NCBI GenBank assembly: GCA_903914985.1
Contig: CAIWRE010000022.1
Coordinates: 1 to 8,512, forward strand
Length of the DNA: 8,512 nucleotides
Reading direction: 5' to 3'
Source: an uncultured beta proteobacterium
GTDB lineage: Bacteria; Pseudomonadota; Gammaproteobacteria; Burkholderiales; Burkholderiaceae_C
Shown: positions 1 to 5,745 of the stretch, one piece after another
Numbering within the stretch: position 1 is the stretch's first letter
Layout: each line of letters starts with the position of its first letter
Made by a program: the position numbers and the translations under genes
The notes under the pieces: model-generated
What the model was told of the DNA's origin: nothing
Databases searched by the model: none
The model's input: the letters and a program-made list of their open reading frames with translations, nothing else

Positions 1-184
1 CGGTGCGCGGGTTGCCAATGCAATACAGGTAGCCCACCGGAATATGGATCCAGTGGTAGTCGTCGCGCCGCCCGGCCTCGATCAGCAGCACGCGTTTGGA
101 CGCGTCTGCGCTCAGGCGGTTGGCCAACAGGCAGCCGGCAGTGCCGGCGCCAACGATGATGTAGTCAAACGTGGTGTCGCTCAT
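1..184 (-). CDS. GMC-family FAD-dependent oxidoreductase, N-terminal fragment
   Basis: Partial gene; only the first 61 codons are present and the rest lies beyond the left edge. The translation begins MSDTTFDYIIVGAGTAG and shows the Rossmann FAD-binding motif G12-x-G14-x-x-G17, followed by the beta-strand ending in E36 (VLLIEAG, 32-38) that binds the ADP ribose. The stretch HIPVGYLYCIGNP (47-59) is characteristic of bacterial glucose-methanol-choline oxidoreductases of the choline/alcohol dehydrogenase type. The family oxidises alcohols with FAD; the substrate cannot be told from this fragment. The ATG at 184-182 lies 5 bases after the stop of the enoyl-CoA hydratase gene, so translation is probably coupled and the two genes share a transcript. 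There is no strong Shine-Dalgarno sequence in front of it. The family assignment is firm; annotation as choline dehydrogenase would be over-specific. Confidence 0.9.
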   Translation of the reverse strand, partial: MSDTTFDYIIVGAGTAGCLLANRLSADASKRVLLIEAGRRDDYHWIHIPVGYLYCIGNPRT

Positions 185-189
185 GGTGT

Positions 190-984
190 TTATTTTCCGA
201 CCCAGACGGGTTTTCGCTTTTCCTGGAAGGCTTTTTGACCTTCGCGCGCGTCATCGGTCAGGGTGAACAGCGCAATCTGGCTCTCGGTAAACGCCATGGA
301 CTCTTCAAACGCCATGGCCTCCACCTTTTTCATGGTGTACAGGCCCCGTCGCACGGCGGCCGGGGATTTGTCCAGCATGCGCGAGAGCAGCCAGTCCAGC
401 TTGGCGTCCACGTCCTCGTCCACGTAGTTCACCAATCCATAGCCCAAGGCTTGTGCGCTGCTGATGGGCTCGCCGGTGATGCACATTTCCACCAGCGTGC
501 GCCGTGGAATCAGGTGCTGCAGCACGCTGAGCACCTGCGCTGGAAACACACCGACCTTGACTTCGGGCAGACCAAACACGGCGTGGCTGCTGGCCACGGC
601 CAGGTCGCACATGGACAGCAAACCCATGCCACCGGCCATGCAAGCACCGTTGACGCGCGCAATCAAAGGCACATAGCTGGCTTTGGCCACGCGCAGCAGC
701 TGCGCCAGGTGGCCGTGGGGCTCGGAATAGTCGGTGGTAAAGGCCTGGGCGTTTTGCAGGTCCGCACCTGCACAAAAGGCCTTGCTGCCCGTGCCTGTGA
801 CCACAATGGCGCGCACGCTGCGGTCCGCCTGCGCTTGAGAAATCGCCTGGGCCATGCCGGCAAGAACGCCATGGCTCATGGCGTTGCGCCGCTCTTCGCG
901 GGTGATGGTCAGCCACAGCACCGGGCCGCGCAGTTCCACGGTCAGGTCGGGGCTGGAGACATACGAGGGTGCGGCATCAGTCAT
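190..984 (-). CDS. Enoyl-CoA hydratase/isomerase (crotonase) family protein
   Basis: A complete 264-residue crotonase-fold protein of normal length. The oxyanion-hole segments are visible: AFCAGADL (69-76) and NGACMAGGMGL (112-122). E141 in GLPEVKVG corresponds to the second catalytic glutamate of rat mitochondrial enoyl-CoA hydratase (Glu164). The position of the first glutamate (Glu144) is G121, in a segment reading GGMGLLSMCDL. The C-terminal helix EGQKAFQEKRKPVW (248-261) is typical of the family. Single-glutamate members include isomerases and methylglutaconyl-CoA-type hydratases, so hydration of a simple enoyl-CoA is not certain. The protein acts on acyl-CoA thioesters in the cytoplasm. 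The ATG at 984-982 follows the marC stop by 29 bases, and the stop is 5 bases before the GMC oxidoreductase start, suggesting a joint role in breaking down an acid or alcohol. The ribosome binding site is weak. Confidence 0.93.
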   Translation of the reverse strand: MTDAAPSYVSSPDLTVELRGPVLWLTITREERRNAMSHGVLAGMAQAISQAQADRSVRAIVVTGTGSKAFCAGADLQNAQAFTTDYSEPHGHLAQLLRVAKASYVPLIARVNGACMAGGMGLLSMCDLAVASSHAVFGLPEVKVGVFPAQVLSVLQHLIPRRTLVEMCITGEPISSAQALGYGLVNYVDEDVDAKLDWLLSRMLDKSPAAVRRGLYTMKKVEAMAFEESMAFTESQIALFTLTDDAREGQKAFQEKRKPVWVGK

Positions 985-1013
985 AGCAGGCTTTCATTGA
1001 AAAGGCGCAGGCA

Positions 1014-1646
1014 TCAGTGGCCCAGCGCAGGAAAGAGTTTGGTCAGGCCGTCGGACATCACTTCAACCGCCAGCGCGGCCAAAATCAGGCCCATCAAACG
1101 GGTCATCACGTTGATACCAGTCTTGCCCAGCACGCGGGCAATCGGTTGCGCCAGCGAAAAGCACAGGGCGGTGGCCAGCGCGACGACGACTCCGTAGCCC
1201 ACCAGCGTGCCCATTTGGAGAAAGGTCTTGGCCTTGTCGGCGTAAATCACCACAGTGGACATGGTGGCCGGTCCGGTGAGCAGGGGAATGGTCAGCGGCA
1301 CCACCGCAATGCTGGCGCCCATGGCCGCTTTTTCTGCGCCGTCTTGGAGCTCGTGGGAGGTGGTCTTGGCTTCGGCCGGCTGGGCGTTGAGCATGTTGAG
1401 GGCACTGGTGAGCAGCAGCATGCCGCCACCCACCTGGAAGCTCGCCAGCGAAATGCCGAAAAATTCCAAAATCTGCAGCCCCGCCAGGGCACTCACGGCA
1501 ATCACCACGAAGGCGCTGAACGAGGACACCTGAATCGTGCTGCGCCGCTGCGCTGCCGAAAAATTCTGGGTGTAGTGGATGAAAAACGGCACGATGGCCA
1601 GCGGGTTGACGATGGCCAGCAGGGTTACCAGCGGTTTGAGTTCCAT
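1014..1646 (-). CDS. MarC family integral membrane protein (UPF0056)
   Basis: A 210-residue hydrophobic protein with about six membrane spans (roughly residues 4-24, 43-62, 67-86, 109-131, 144-164 and 177-199). It matches the MarC family in the N-terminal NPLAIVPFF (14-22) and the central PLLTGPATMSTVVIYAD (121-137). MarC proteins sit in the inner membrane and have no settled function; the old link to multiple antibiotic resistance was not upheld. I chose the ATG at 1646-1644 because the protein then begins MELKPLVTLLAIVNP, like its relatives. An in-frame ATG at 1685 would add 13 residues (MIGPGPWARIGRS) and has an AAGG about four bases upstream, so it cannot be excluded. Between the two ATGs lies a GC-rich hairpin (1661-1673) that would sit in the leader of the shorter form. 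The gene lies between corA and the enoyl-CoA hydratase gene, with no functional link evident. Confidence 0.93.
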   Translation of the reverse strand: MELKPLVTLLAIVNPLAIVPFFIHYTQNFSAAQRRSTIQVSSFSAFVVIAVSALAGLQILEFFGISLASFQVGGGMLLLTSALNMLNAQPAEAKTTSHELQDGAEKAAMGASIAVVPLTIPLLTGPATMSTVVIYADKAKTFLQMGTLVGYGVVVALATALCFSLAQPIARVLGKTGINVMTRLMGLILAALAVEVMSDGLTKLFPALGH

Positions 1647-1693
1647 GGAGCGTCCAATACGGGCCCAAGGCCCCGGGCCGATCATCGTACCTT

Positions 1694-1718
1694 AGCGCGT
1701 CTGCAGCCGGCAGGCGCT
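1694..1718 (-). other. Bulged hairpin at the corA stop, between corA and marC
   Basis: Arms AGCGC (1694-1698) and GCGCT (1714-1718) pair, followed by CTGC (1701-1704) with GCAG (1710-1713). A two-base bulge and a five-base loop complete the hairpin. It touches the corA stop codon. There is no T-run on the minus strand, so it is not a classical intrinsic terminator. It could stabilise an mRNA end or be incidental. Confidence 0.3.
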
Positions 1719-2824
1719 TAAAGAGCGACGTAATGTTTGCGCCAGAAATAGGCCATCAGACCCCCAGCGATCAGAACCATGCAGGCGATGGACCCCAGGA
1801 ATCCGTACTCCAAGTGCAGCACCGGCATGAACTCAAAATTCATCCCGAAAATACCTGCCATCAGATTCAAGGGCAAAAACACCGCGGTCAAAACGGTCAG
1901 CGTGCGCATGATGTCATTGGTGCGGTGGCTTTGGGCGCTGAAGTGCATTTGCACAGCAGTTTCCGCGTTTTGTTCCAGGCGGCGTACGTGCCGCACCACG
2001 CGCTCGATGTGCTCCAGCACATCGCGACTGCGGACCTGCAGCAATTCGCGGTCACGCTGGGCAGCGGCCGATTGCGGCTCAGGCCAAGTTTTTAGTGCCT
2101 CAATCCAGTCCTGAATGCTGGCGCGCTGATCCTCGCAAACTTCGTCGAGCTGGTGCAGCGCCAGGCGCGCGTCCAGCAGAGACGACCAGTTGTTAAAGCG
2201 CGTCTTGGGGTTGAGCAGTTTGGCCTGCCAGTGGTCCAGTTGGCGCGTCAGGTCGCGCCGCAATGCCAGGTAGCCGTCGACCATGTGGTTGACGATACGC
2301 AGCATCAAATCTGCGGAGTCGGTGGGTGTGTGAGCGCCCGCGGCATGGGTCTTTGCACTGGTGCTTTGCACCAGTTTTGCCGCATAGCCCTCCAGAACTG
2401 CACAGGCGCCAGGATGCACGGTCAGCAGGATCCGATCCATGATCGCAAAACCTATCGGGCTGGTATCGATGTGGCGCAGTACGGGCAGCCCCGTGCGTTT
2501 GCCGGGCTGAGCCGCCTCTCCATCGGTCTGCACTGCACCAGATTGCGCAGTAGCCAGCCGTCGAAAAACCAGGACGTCGTATTCGGAGGTGTAGTCGTAA
2601 TGCGAGGGCAGCTGGGTGTTGAGCAAATCGCTCACATGTAAATCCAGCAATTGCAGTCCGCACAGCGCTTGAAAGCTGGCTTGCAGAGGCTCCAAGTGCG
2701 CCTCAAACTCGTTGCGGTCACAGGCGATCCACACAAAGCCCTGGTCTGGCAGGCCCCGTGCATGGAGGTCCTGCAGCGAACTACTCTCAAGCAGCGCGTC
2801 GCCCTGGATAGAAAAAATGCGCAC
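1718..2824 (-). CDS. CorA-family divalent cation (Mg2+/Co2+/Zn2+) transporter
   Basis: A 368-residue protein ending in the CorA pore: a long helical region, a first membrane span (about 307-327) closing with the signature GMN (327-329, in AGIFGMNFEF), and a second span (about 340-361) ending in a short basic tail. The cytoplasmic domain includes TSPIGFAIMDRILLTVH (122-138), usual in betaproteobacterial CorA homologues. The family forms pentameric inner-membrane channels for Mg2+ or, in ZntB relatives, Zn2+ transport; the ion is not decided by the sequence. The start is GTG at 2824-2822. A perfect AAGGAG lies 8 bases upstream (2838-2833), inside the longer reading frame that opens with ATG at 2842. 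That ATG would put the SD within the coding sequence. The gene follows hemB by 45 bases on the same strand. Confidence 0.93.
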   Translation of the reverse strand: MRIFSIQGDALLESSSLQDLHARGLPDQGFVWIACDRNEFEAHLEPLQASFQALCGLQLLDLHVSDLLNTQLPSHYDYTSEYDVLVFRRLATAQSGAVQTDGEAAQPGKRTGLPVLRHIDTSPIGFAIMDRILLTVHPGACAVLEGYAAKLVQSTSAKTHAAGAHTPTDSADLMLRIVNHMVDGYLALRRDLTRQLDHWQAKLLNPKTRFNNWSSLLDARLALHQLDEVCEDQRASIQDWIEALKTWPEPQSAAAQRDRELLQVRSRDVLEHIERVVRHVRRLEQNAETAVQMHFSAQSHRTNDIMRTLTVLTAVFLPLNLMAGIFGMNFEFMPVLHLEYGFLGSIACMVLIAGGLMAYFWRKHYVAL

Positions 2825-2832
2825 GGGACGGA

Positions 2833-2838
2833 CTCCTT
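2833..2838 (-). promoter_or_regulatory. Shine-Dalgarno site fixing the corA GTG start
   Basis: AAGGAG on the minus strand, 8 bases before the GTG at 2824-2822. It lies inside the reading frame that would begin at the ATG at 2842, which argues against that ATG as the true start. Confidence 0.7.
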
Positions 2839-2869
2839 GCAAACCGGAAATGGTCAGCGCCTGGGTGGA

Positions 2870-3883
2870 TCAGGCTTGGAGGGCGCGCGCAGCGTCCAGG
2901 GCGAAATAGGTCAAAACCCCATCTGCTCCAGCCCGTTTGAAGGCCAGCAGGCTCTCCAGCATGACCGCGTCGTGGTCCAGCCAGCCGTTGGCGGCCGCGG
3001 CCTTCAGCATGGCGTATTCGCCCGACACCTGGTAGGCGAACGTAGGAACCTTGAACTCGTCTTTGACGCGGCGCACCACATCAAGGTAAGGCATGCCGGG
3101 CTTGACCATCACCATGTCAGCGCCTTCGGCGATGTCCATGGCGACTTCGCGCAGGGCCTCGTCGGTATTGGCAGGGTCCATTTGGTAGACCTTTTTATTG
3201 CCTTTGCCCAAGTTACCGGCCGAACCTACGGCGTCGCGGAACGGGCCGTAAAACGCACTGGCGTACTTGGCGCTGTAGGCCATGATGCGCGTGTGCACCA
3301 AGTTTTCCGCCTCCAAGGCCTGGCGAATGGCGCCAATGCGCCCGTCCATCATGTCGCTGGGCGCAACGATGTCCACCCCGGCGCGGGCCTGGGTGAGCGC
3401 TTGCTGCACCAGCATGGCGGTGGTCTCGTCGTTCAGGATGTAGCCCTCGCTGCCCGCCCGGGTGTCCGGCAAGCCGTCCTGACCGTGTGTTGTGAAGGGG
3501 TCCAGCGCCACATCGGTCATGACTCCGAGCCCGGGGAACTCCTGTTTCAAGGCCCGCACGATGCGCGGAATCAGCCCATCGGGGTTGAGTGCCTCGGCCC
3601 CGTCGTAGGTTTTGAGCGAGGGGTCGATGACCGGAAACAGGGCCATGACCGGAATTTCCAAGCGCGCGCATTCCTCGGCCACTGGAAGCAGCAGGTCCAG
3701 GCTTAAGCGTTCCACGCCTGGCATGGAATGGATCGGTACCCGCTGGCCAGTCCCCTCCACGACAAATACGGGGTAGATCAGGTCGTGGGCCGTAAGCAGG
3801 TTTTCCCGCACCAGGTTGCGGGTGAAATTGTCGCGGCGCAGGCGGCGTGGGCGTCCAAGAGGGAAGGGGGCTGGGGTGATCAT
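2870..3883 (-). CDS. hemB: Delta-aminolevulinic acid dehydratase (porphobilinogen synthase)
   Basis: Full-length 337-residue HemB, which condenses two 5-aminolevulinate molecules to porphobilinogen, an early step of heme synthesis in the cytoplasm. The two active-site lysines are present: K206 in SAKYASAFYGPFRDA (204-218) and the Schiff-base K261 in MVMVKPGMPYLD (257-268). The metal-site loop reads TDVALDPFTTHGQDG (123-137), with aspartates D124 and D128 in place of the cysteines of zinc-type enzymes, so this is the Mg2+-type enzyme seen in Pseudomonas and many proteobacteria. The N-terminus (FPLGRPRRLRRDNFTRNLVREN) supports the ATG at 3883-3881. No Shine-Dalgarno sequence precedes it; instead CACAAT lies 7 bases before the ATG, so a near-leaderless message is possible. 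hemB is the first gene of the leftward cluster and is divergent from hemJ. Confidence 0.98.
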   Translation of the reverse strand: MITPAPFPLGRPRRLRRDNFTRNLVRENLLTAHDLIYPVFVVEGTGQRVPIHSMPGVERLSLDLLLPVAEECARLEIPVMALFPVIDPSLKTYDGAEALNPDGLIPRIVRALKQEFPGLGVMTDVALDPFTTHGQDGLPDTRAGSEGYILNDETTAMLVQQALTQARAGVDIVAPSDMMDGRIGAIRQALEAENLVHTRIMAYSAKYASAFYGPFRDAVGSAGNLGKGNKKVYQMDPANTDEALREVAMDIAEGADMVMVKPGMPYLDVVRRVKDEFKVPTFAYQVSGEYAMLKAAAANGWLDHDAVMLESLLAFKRAGADGVLTYFALDAARALQA

Positions 3884-3977
3884 GGGAAAAATTGTGCCTG
3901 ATTTCGCTTACAAAGGTTTGGTCGGGCCGCAATCGTCGGTGTACATAGGCTTTTCGGCACGGTGATGCATCGCATTT

Positions 3978-4005
3978 ATTAAACGAATTTCATAAATTTA
4001 GTCGA
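3978..4005 (-). promoter_or_regulatory. Candidate sigma-70 promoter for hemB
   Basis: On the minus strand, TCGACT (4005-4000; 4 of 6 matches to the -35 consensus) is spaced 16 bases from TTTAAT (3983-3978; 5 of 6 matches to the -10). Transcription would begin near 3971, giving a leader of about 88 bases to hemB. A second -10-like CACAAT nearer the ATG is a competing or additional candidate. Confidence 0.4.
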
Positions 4006-4018
4006 ATATAAAATTTAT
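3992..4018. repeat. AT-rich dyad in the hemB-hemJ intergenic region
   Basis: ATAAATTT (3992-3999) and its exact reverse complement AAATTTAT (4011-4018) are separated by 11 bases, with centres 19 bases apart, close to two helical turns. The dyad overlaps the -35 of the proposed hemB promoter and lies just upstream of the proposed plus-strand promoter. It could be an operator for a dimeric regulator or simply AT-rich promoter DNA. Confidence 0.35.
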
Positions 4019-4019
4019 C

Positions 4020-4048
4020 CTCTTCATTTGTGAAAATTCTGATATTCT
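4020..4048 (+). promoter_or_regulatory. Candidate promoter for the structured RNA upstream of hemJ
   Basis: An extended -10 element, TGA followed by TATTCT (4043-4048), lies at the end of an AT-rich block. The -35 region about 16 to 17 bases upstream is weak (TCTTCA, 4021-4026). Initiation would fall near 4055, immediately before the first hairpin of the structured segment. Confidence 0.35.
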
Positions 4049-4054
4049 CGTTTT

Positions 4055-4153
4055 CGGGCGCGGTGCGCCCCCCGCTTTTCCTCCCTGAGCGGGGCCTCGA
4101 TGTGTGAAAGCAAAAAGGCTTCATACCCCGGCCCGCGTGCTGGGGTTTTTTTT
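4055..4153 (+). ncRNA. Candidate small regulatory RNA with anti-Shine-Dalgarno loop
   Basis: This non-coding segment of about 100 bases folds into four consecutive hairpins. The first is GGGCGC (4056-4061) with GCGCCC (4065-4070). The second is CCCCGC (4070-4075) with GCGGGG (4089-4094), enclosing loop TTTTCCTCCCTGA. The third is TGAA(A)GC (4105-4111) with GCTTCA (4118-4123). The fourth is a terminator (4126-4145) followed by eight T. The CCTCCC in the loop of the second hairpin is complementary to the ribosome-binding sequence of mRNAs. Such loops, with a long U tail fitting Hfq, mark several known sRNA groups, for example NfeR1/alpha-r14 in rhizobia. No homology is claimed. An alternative is a leader/attenuator of the hemJ operon, since the transcript points into hemJ. 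Confidence 0.5.
4126..4153 (+). terminator. Rho-independent terminator between the candidate RNA and hemJ
   Basis: CCCCGGC (4126-4132) pairs with GCTGGGG (4139-4145) through seven pairs, one of them G-U, around the loop CCGCGT. Eight T follow directly (4146-4153). This is the strongest intrinsic terminator in the window. It faces rightward with no protein gene upstream of it on that strand, so it must end a non-coding transcript or attenuate one. Confidence 0.85.
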
Positions 4154-4187
4154 GCCTGCACGCCGGGCGAAGGGGCCTTGAAGGGCC

Positions 4188-4201
4188 GTGTAGGACTACA
4201 C
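4188..4201. promoter_or_regulatory. Perfect 14-base dyad just upstream of hemJ
   Basis: GTGTAG (4188-4193) and CTACAC (4196-4201) are exact reverse complements around GA. The dyad ends 7 bases before the hemJ ATG and covers both the only AGGA (4192-4195) and most of a -10-like TACACT (4197-4202). It could be a repressor site on the promoter or a small hairpin over the ribosome-binding region. Confidence 0.35.
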
Positions 4202-4208
4202 TTTGCCC

Positions 4209-4637
4209 ATGCTTTGGGTCAAATCCTTCCACATCATTTTTGTCGCAAGCTGGTTTGCGGGTTTGTTTTACCTGCCCCGGATTTTTGTGAATTTGGCCAT
4301 GGTGGAGCCGCATTCGGAGGCTGAACGTGCCCGGCTTTTGTTGATGGCGCGCAAGCTGTTGCGTTTCACTACCTTGCTGGCTGTACCCGCTTTGGCGCTC
4401 GGATTGGCGCTCTGGCTTTGGTACGGCGTTGGGCTGGGACCGGGCAATGGCTGGATGCATGCCAAGCTGGGTGTAGTGTTGCTTGTGGTGGGTTACCACC
4501 ATGTGTGCGCTCGCATTCTGCGCAAATTCGAGTCCGACGCCATGCACCGCAGCCACGTGTGGTTTCGCTGGTTCAATGAGGCGCCGGTGCTGATGCTGGT
4601 GGCCGCCGTGCTGCTGGTGGTGGTCAAACCGTTTTAG
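4209..4637 (+). CDS. hemJ: Protoporphyrinogen IX oxidase, HemJ type (often annotated CopD family)
   Basis: A 142-residue membrane protein with four hydrophobic spans (roughly 5-27, 51-73, 84-104 and 125-141). It matches HemJ in the N-terminal SFHIIFVASWFAGLFYLPR (6-24), with the conserved H8 and R24, and in GWMHAKLGVVLLVVGYHH (81-98), with the conserved lysine K86. HemJ oxidises protoporphyrinogen IX to protoporphyrin IX, the penultimate step of heme synthesis, in the inner membrane of many proteobacteria and cyanobacteria. Divergent placement next to hemB supports this over a copper-transport role. The ATG at 4209 fits the usual MLWVK start. A TTG at 4203 with an AGGA 7 bases upstream is a second possibility adding two residues. 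With the ATG start there is no well-placed SD. The gene opens a tight rightward cluster, 13 bases before the VanZ-like gene. Confidence 0.93.
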   Translation: MLWVKSFHIIFVASWFAGLFYLPRIFVNLAMVEPHSEAERARLLLMARKLLRFTTLLAVPALALGLALWLWYGVGLGPGNGWMHAKLGVVLLVVGYHHVCARILRKFESDAMHRSHVWFRWFNEAPVLMLVAAVLLVVVKPF

Positions 4638-4650
4638 GCGGCGTCCGGAC

Positions 4651-5736
4651 ATGCGCAAGTCTGCTGCGTGGCCCGTGACGTGGATGTATGTCTCCTTGGT
4701 GGTGTACGCCAGTCTGTATCCCTTCTCTCAATGGCGCGATCAGGACATTGCACCTTGGGCCTATCTTTTCGCCCCCTTTCCTCGCTATTGGTCTGTCTTT
4801 GATGTGGCCATCAATGTGGCCGGATACTTGCCCCTGGGGGCGCTGCTGGTGCTGCTGACTTTGCGCACCAGCCAGCGTGCCGCACCGGTAGTGCGCGCCG
4901 TGCTGCTGGCGAGCCTTCTGTCGCTGGTCATGGAAAGTTTGCAGAGCTATTTGCCCCAGCGGGTGGCGTCCCGTGAGGATTGGCTGCTCAATTCGATAGG
5001 CGCATTGCTTGGGGCGGGCTTGGCGCAGGCCATGGTGCGATGGGGCTGGTTGGCGTGGTGGGACGATTGGCGCCGGCGCTGGCTGGCGCCGCAGTCCCGG
5101 GGCGTGCTGGCGCTGCTACTGGCCTGGCCGGCCGCCTTGTTGTTTCCTGCCGCTGTGCCGTTTGGTGTGGGTCAGGTGTGGAATCGCCTGACAGGGTACC
5201 TTGAGGGCTTGCTGCCGTGGGAGGTGCATGCTTCCACCACAGCAACAGTGGCAGCGTTCTTAAGCCCCAGCTCGGAAATTTTGTGTGTGGCGTTGGGCCT
5301 CTTGGTGCCCTGTTTGCTCGGGTATTGTGTGGTGCACGCGCCGCGCCATCGATTCGCATTGGTGCTTGTGATGCTGGCAGTGGGCAGTACAGCAACCGGT
5401 CTGTCAGCGGCGCTGAGTTGGGGCCCCGAACATACCTGGGCATGGTTGAACCCCAGCGCGTTCACGGGAGTGGCTTTGGGCGTGGTGTCAGCGCTGGCGC
5501 TGGTGCGCATTGCCGCCCCGGTGAGTGCCTCCTTGGCCTTGCTGGCGCTGGGGCTGAGTGTGGGTCTGTTGAACCAGGCGCCCGACAGCCCCTACTTTGC
5601 CCAAACACTGCTTGCTTGGGAACAAGGGCGTTTCATACGCTTTAACGGTTTTGCCCAATGGCTGGGCTGGGCATGGCCCTATGCCGCCATGGGTGTGGCA
5701 CTGACGCACATCACGGGGCGCAAGCGCGGCAATTAA
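4651..5736 (+). CDS. VanZ-like family membrane protein
   Basis: A 361-residue protein with about ten predicted membrane spans. The N-terminal part (about 15-128) resembles the VanZ-like domain: SLYPFSQWR (21-29), FDVAINVAGYLPLGALL (50-66), and the block ESLQSYLPQRVASREDWLLN (95-114) with the acidic, proline, arginine and asparagine positions usual in that domain. The rest (about 150-352) is a second hydrophobic region in which I recognise no family. VanZ confers low-level teicoplanin resistance in enterococci, but most VanZ-like proteins have no known function, so no resistance role is implied. The ATG at 4651 is 13 bases after hemJ, and the stop is 9 bases before the ferredoxin gene, so it is probably cotranscribed. 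Translation could also begin nearby, as the ribosome binding site is poor. Confidence 0.88.
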   Translation: MRKSAAWPVTWMYVSLVVYASLYPFSQWRDQDIAPWAYLFAPFPRYWSVFDVAINVAGYLPLGALLVLLTLRTSQRAAPVVRAVLLASLLSLVMESLQSYLPQRVASREDWLLNSIGALLGAGLAQAMVRWGWLAWWDDWRRRWLAPQSRGVLALLLAWPAALLFPAAVPFGVGQVWNRLTGYLEGLLPWEVHASTTATVAAFLSPSSEILCVALGLLVPCLLGYCVVHAPRHRFALVLVMLAVGSTATGLSAALSWGPEHTWAWLNPSAFTGVALGVVSALALVRIAAPVSASLALLALGLSVGLLNQAPDSPYFAQTLLAWEQGRFIRFNGFAQWLGWAWPYAAMGVALTHITGRKRGN

Positions 5737-5739
5737 AAT
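5734..5739 (+). promoter_or_regulatory. -10-like box directly before the ferredoxin gene
   Basis: TAAAAT (5 of 6 matches to TATAAT) overlaps the stop of the VanZ-like gene and ends 6 bases before the ATG at 5746. There is no Shine-Dalgarno sequence and no good -35. It may be an internal promoter giving a leaderless message, as proposed for hemB and hemJ. Confidence 0.3.
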
Positions 5740-5745
5740 TGGCCG

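Noticed and set aside
235..1197. Plus-strand reading frame of 320 codons opposite the enoyl-CoA hydratase gene
   Set aside because: It runs antisense to a clear crotonase gene and into marC, with the same shadow composition.
1694..1718. Intrinsic terminator after corA
   Set aside because: The hairpin is bulged and has no T-run on the minus strand, so it is listed only as a hairpin.
2651..3706. Plus-strand reading frame of 351 codons opposite hemB
   Set aside because: hemB on the other strand is complete with its active-site residues. The antisense frame has low-complexity His/Gln/Gly composition and no recognisable family.
4100..4324. Small plus-strand frame beginning in the structured RNA (MCESKKAS...)
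   Set aside because: It runs through the terminator hairpin and overlaps hemJ in another frame; the composition is explained by the hairpin sequence. A very short peptide within the RNA cannot be excluded, but nothing supports it.
3990..4658. Minus-strand frame of 222 codons across the hemB-hemJ intergenic region and hemJ
   Set aside because: It is antisense to HemJ, reads through the terminator and the AT-rich promoter block, and shows no family features.
4651..5736. Glycopeptide resistance gene from the VanZ similarity
   Set aside because: There are no other van genes nearby. VanZ-like domains are widespread in organisms without such resistance, and the name reflects only the fold.
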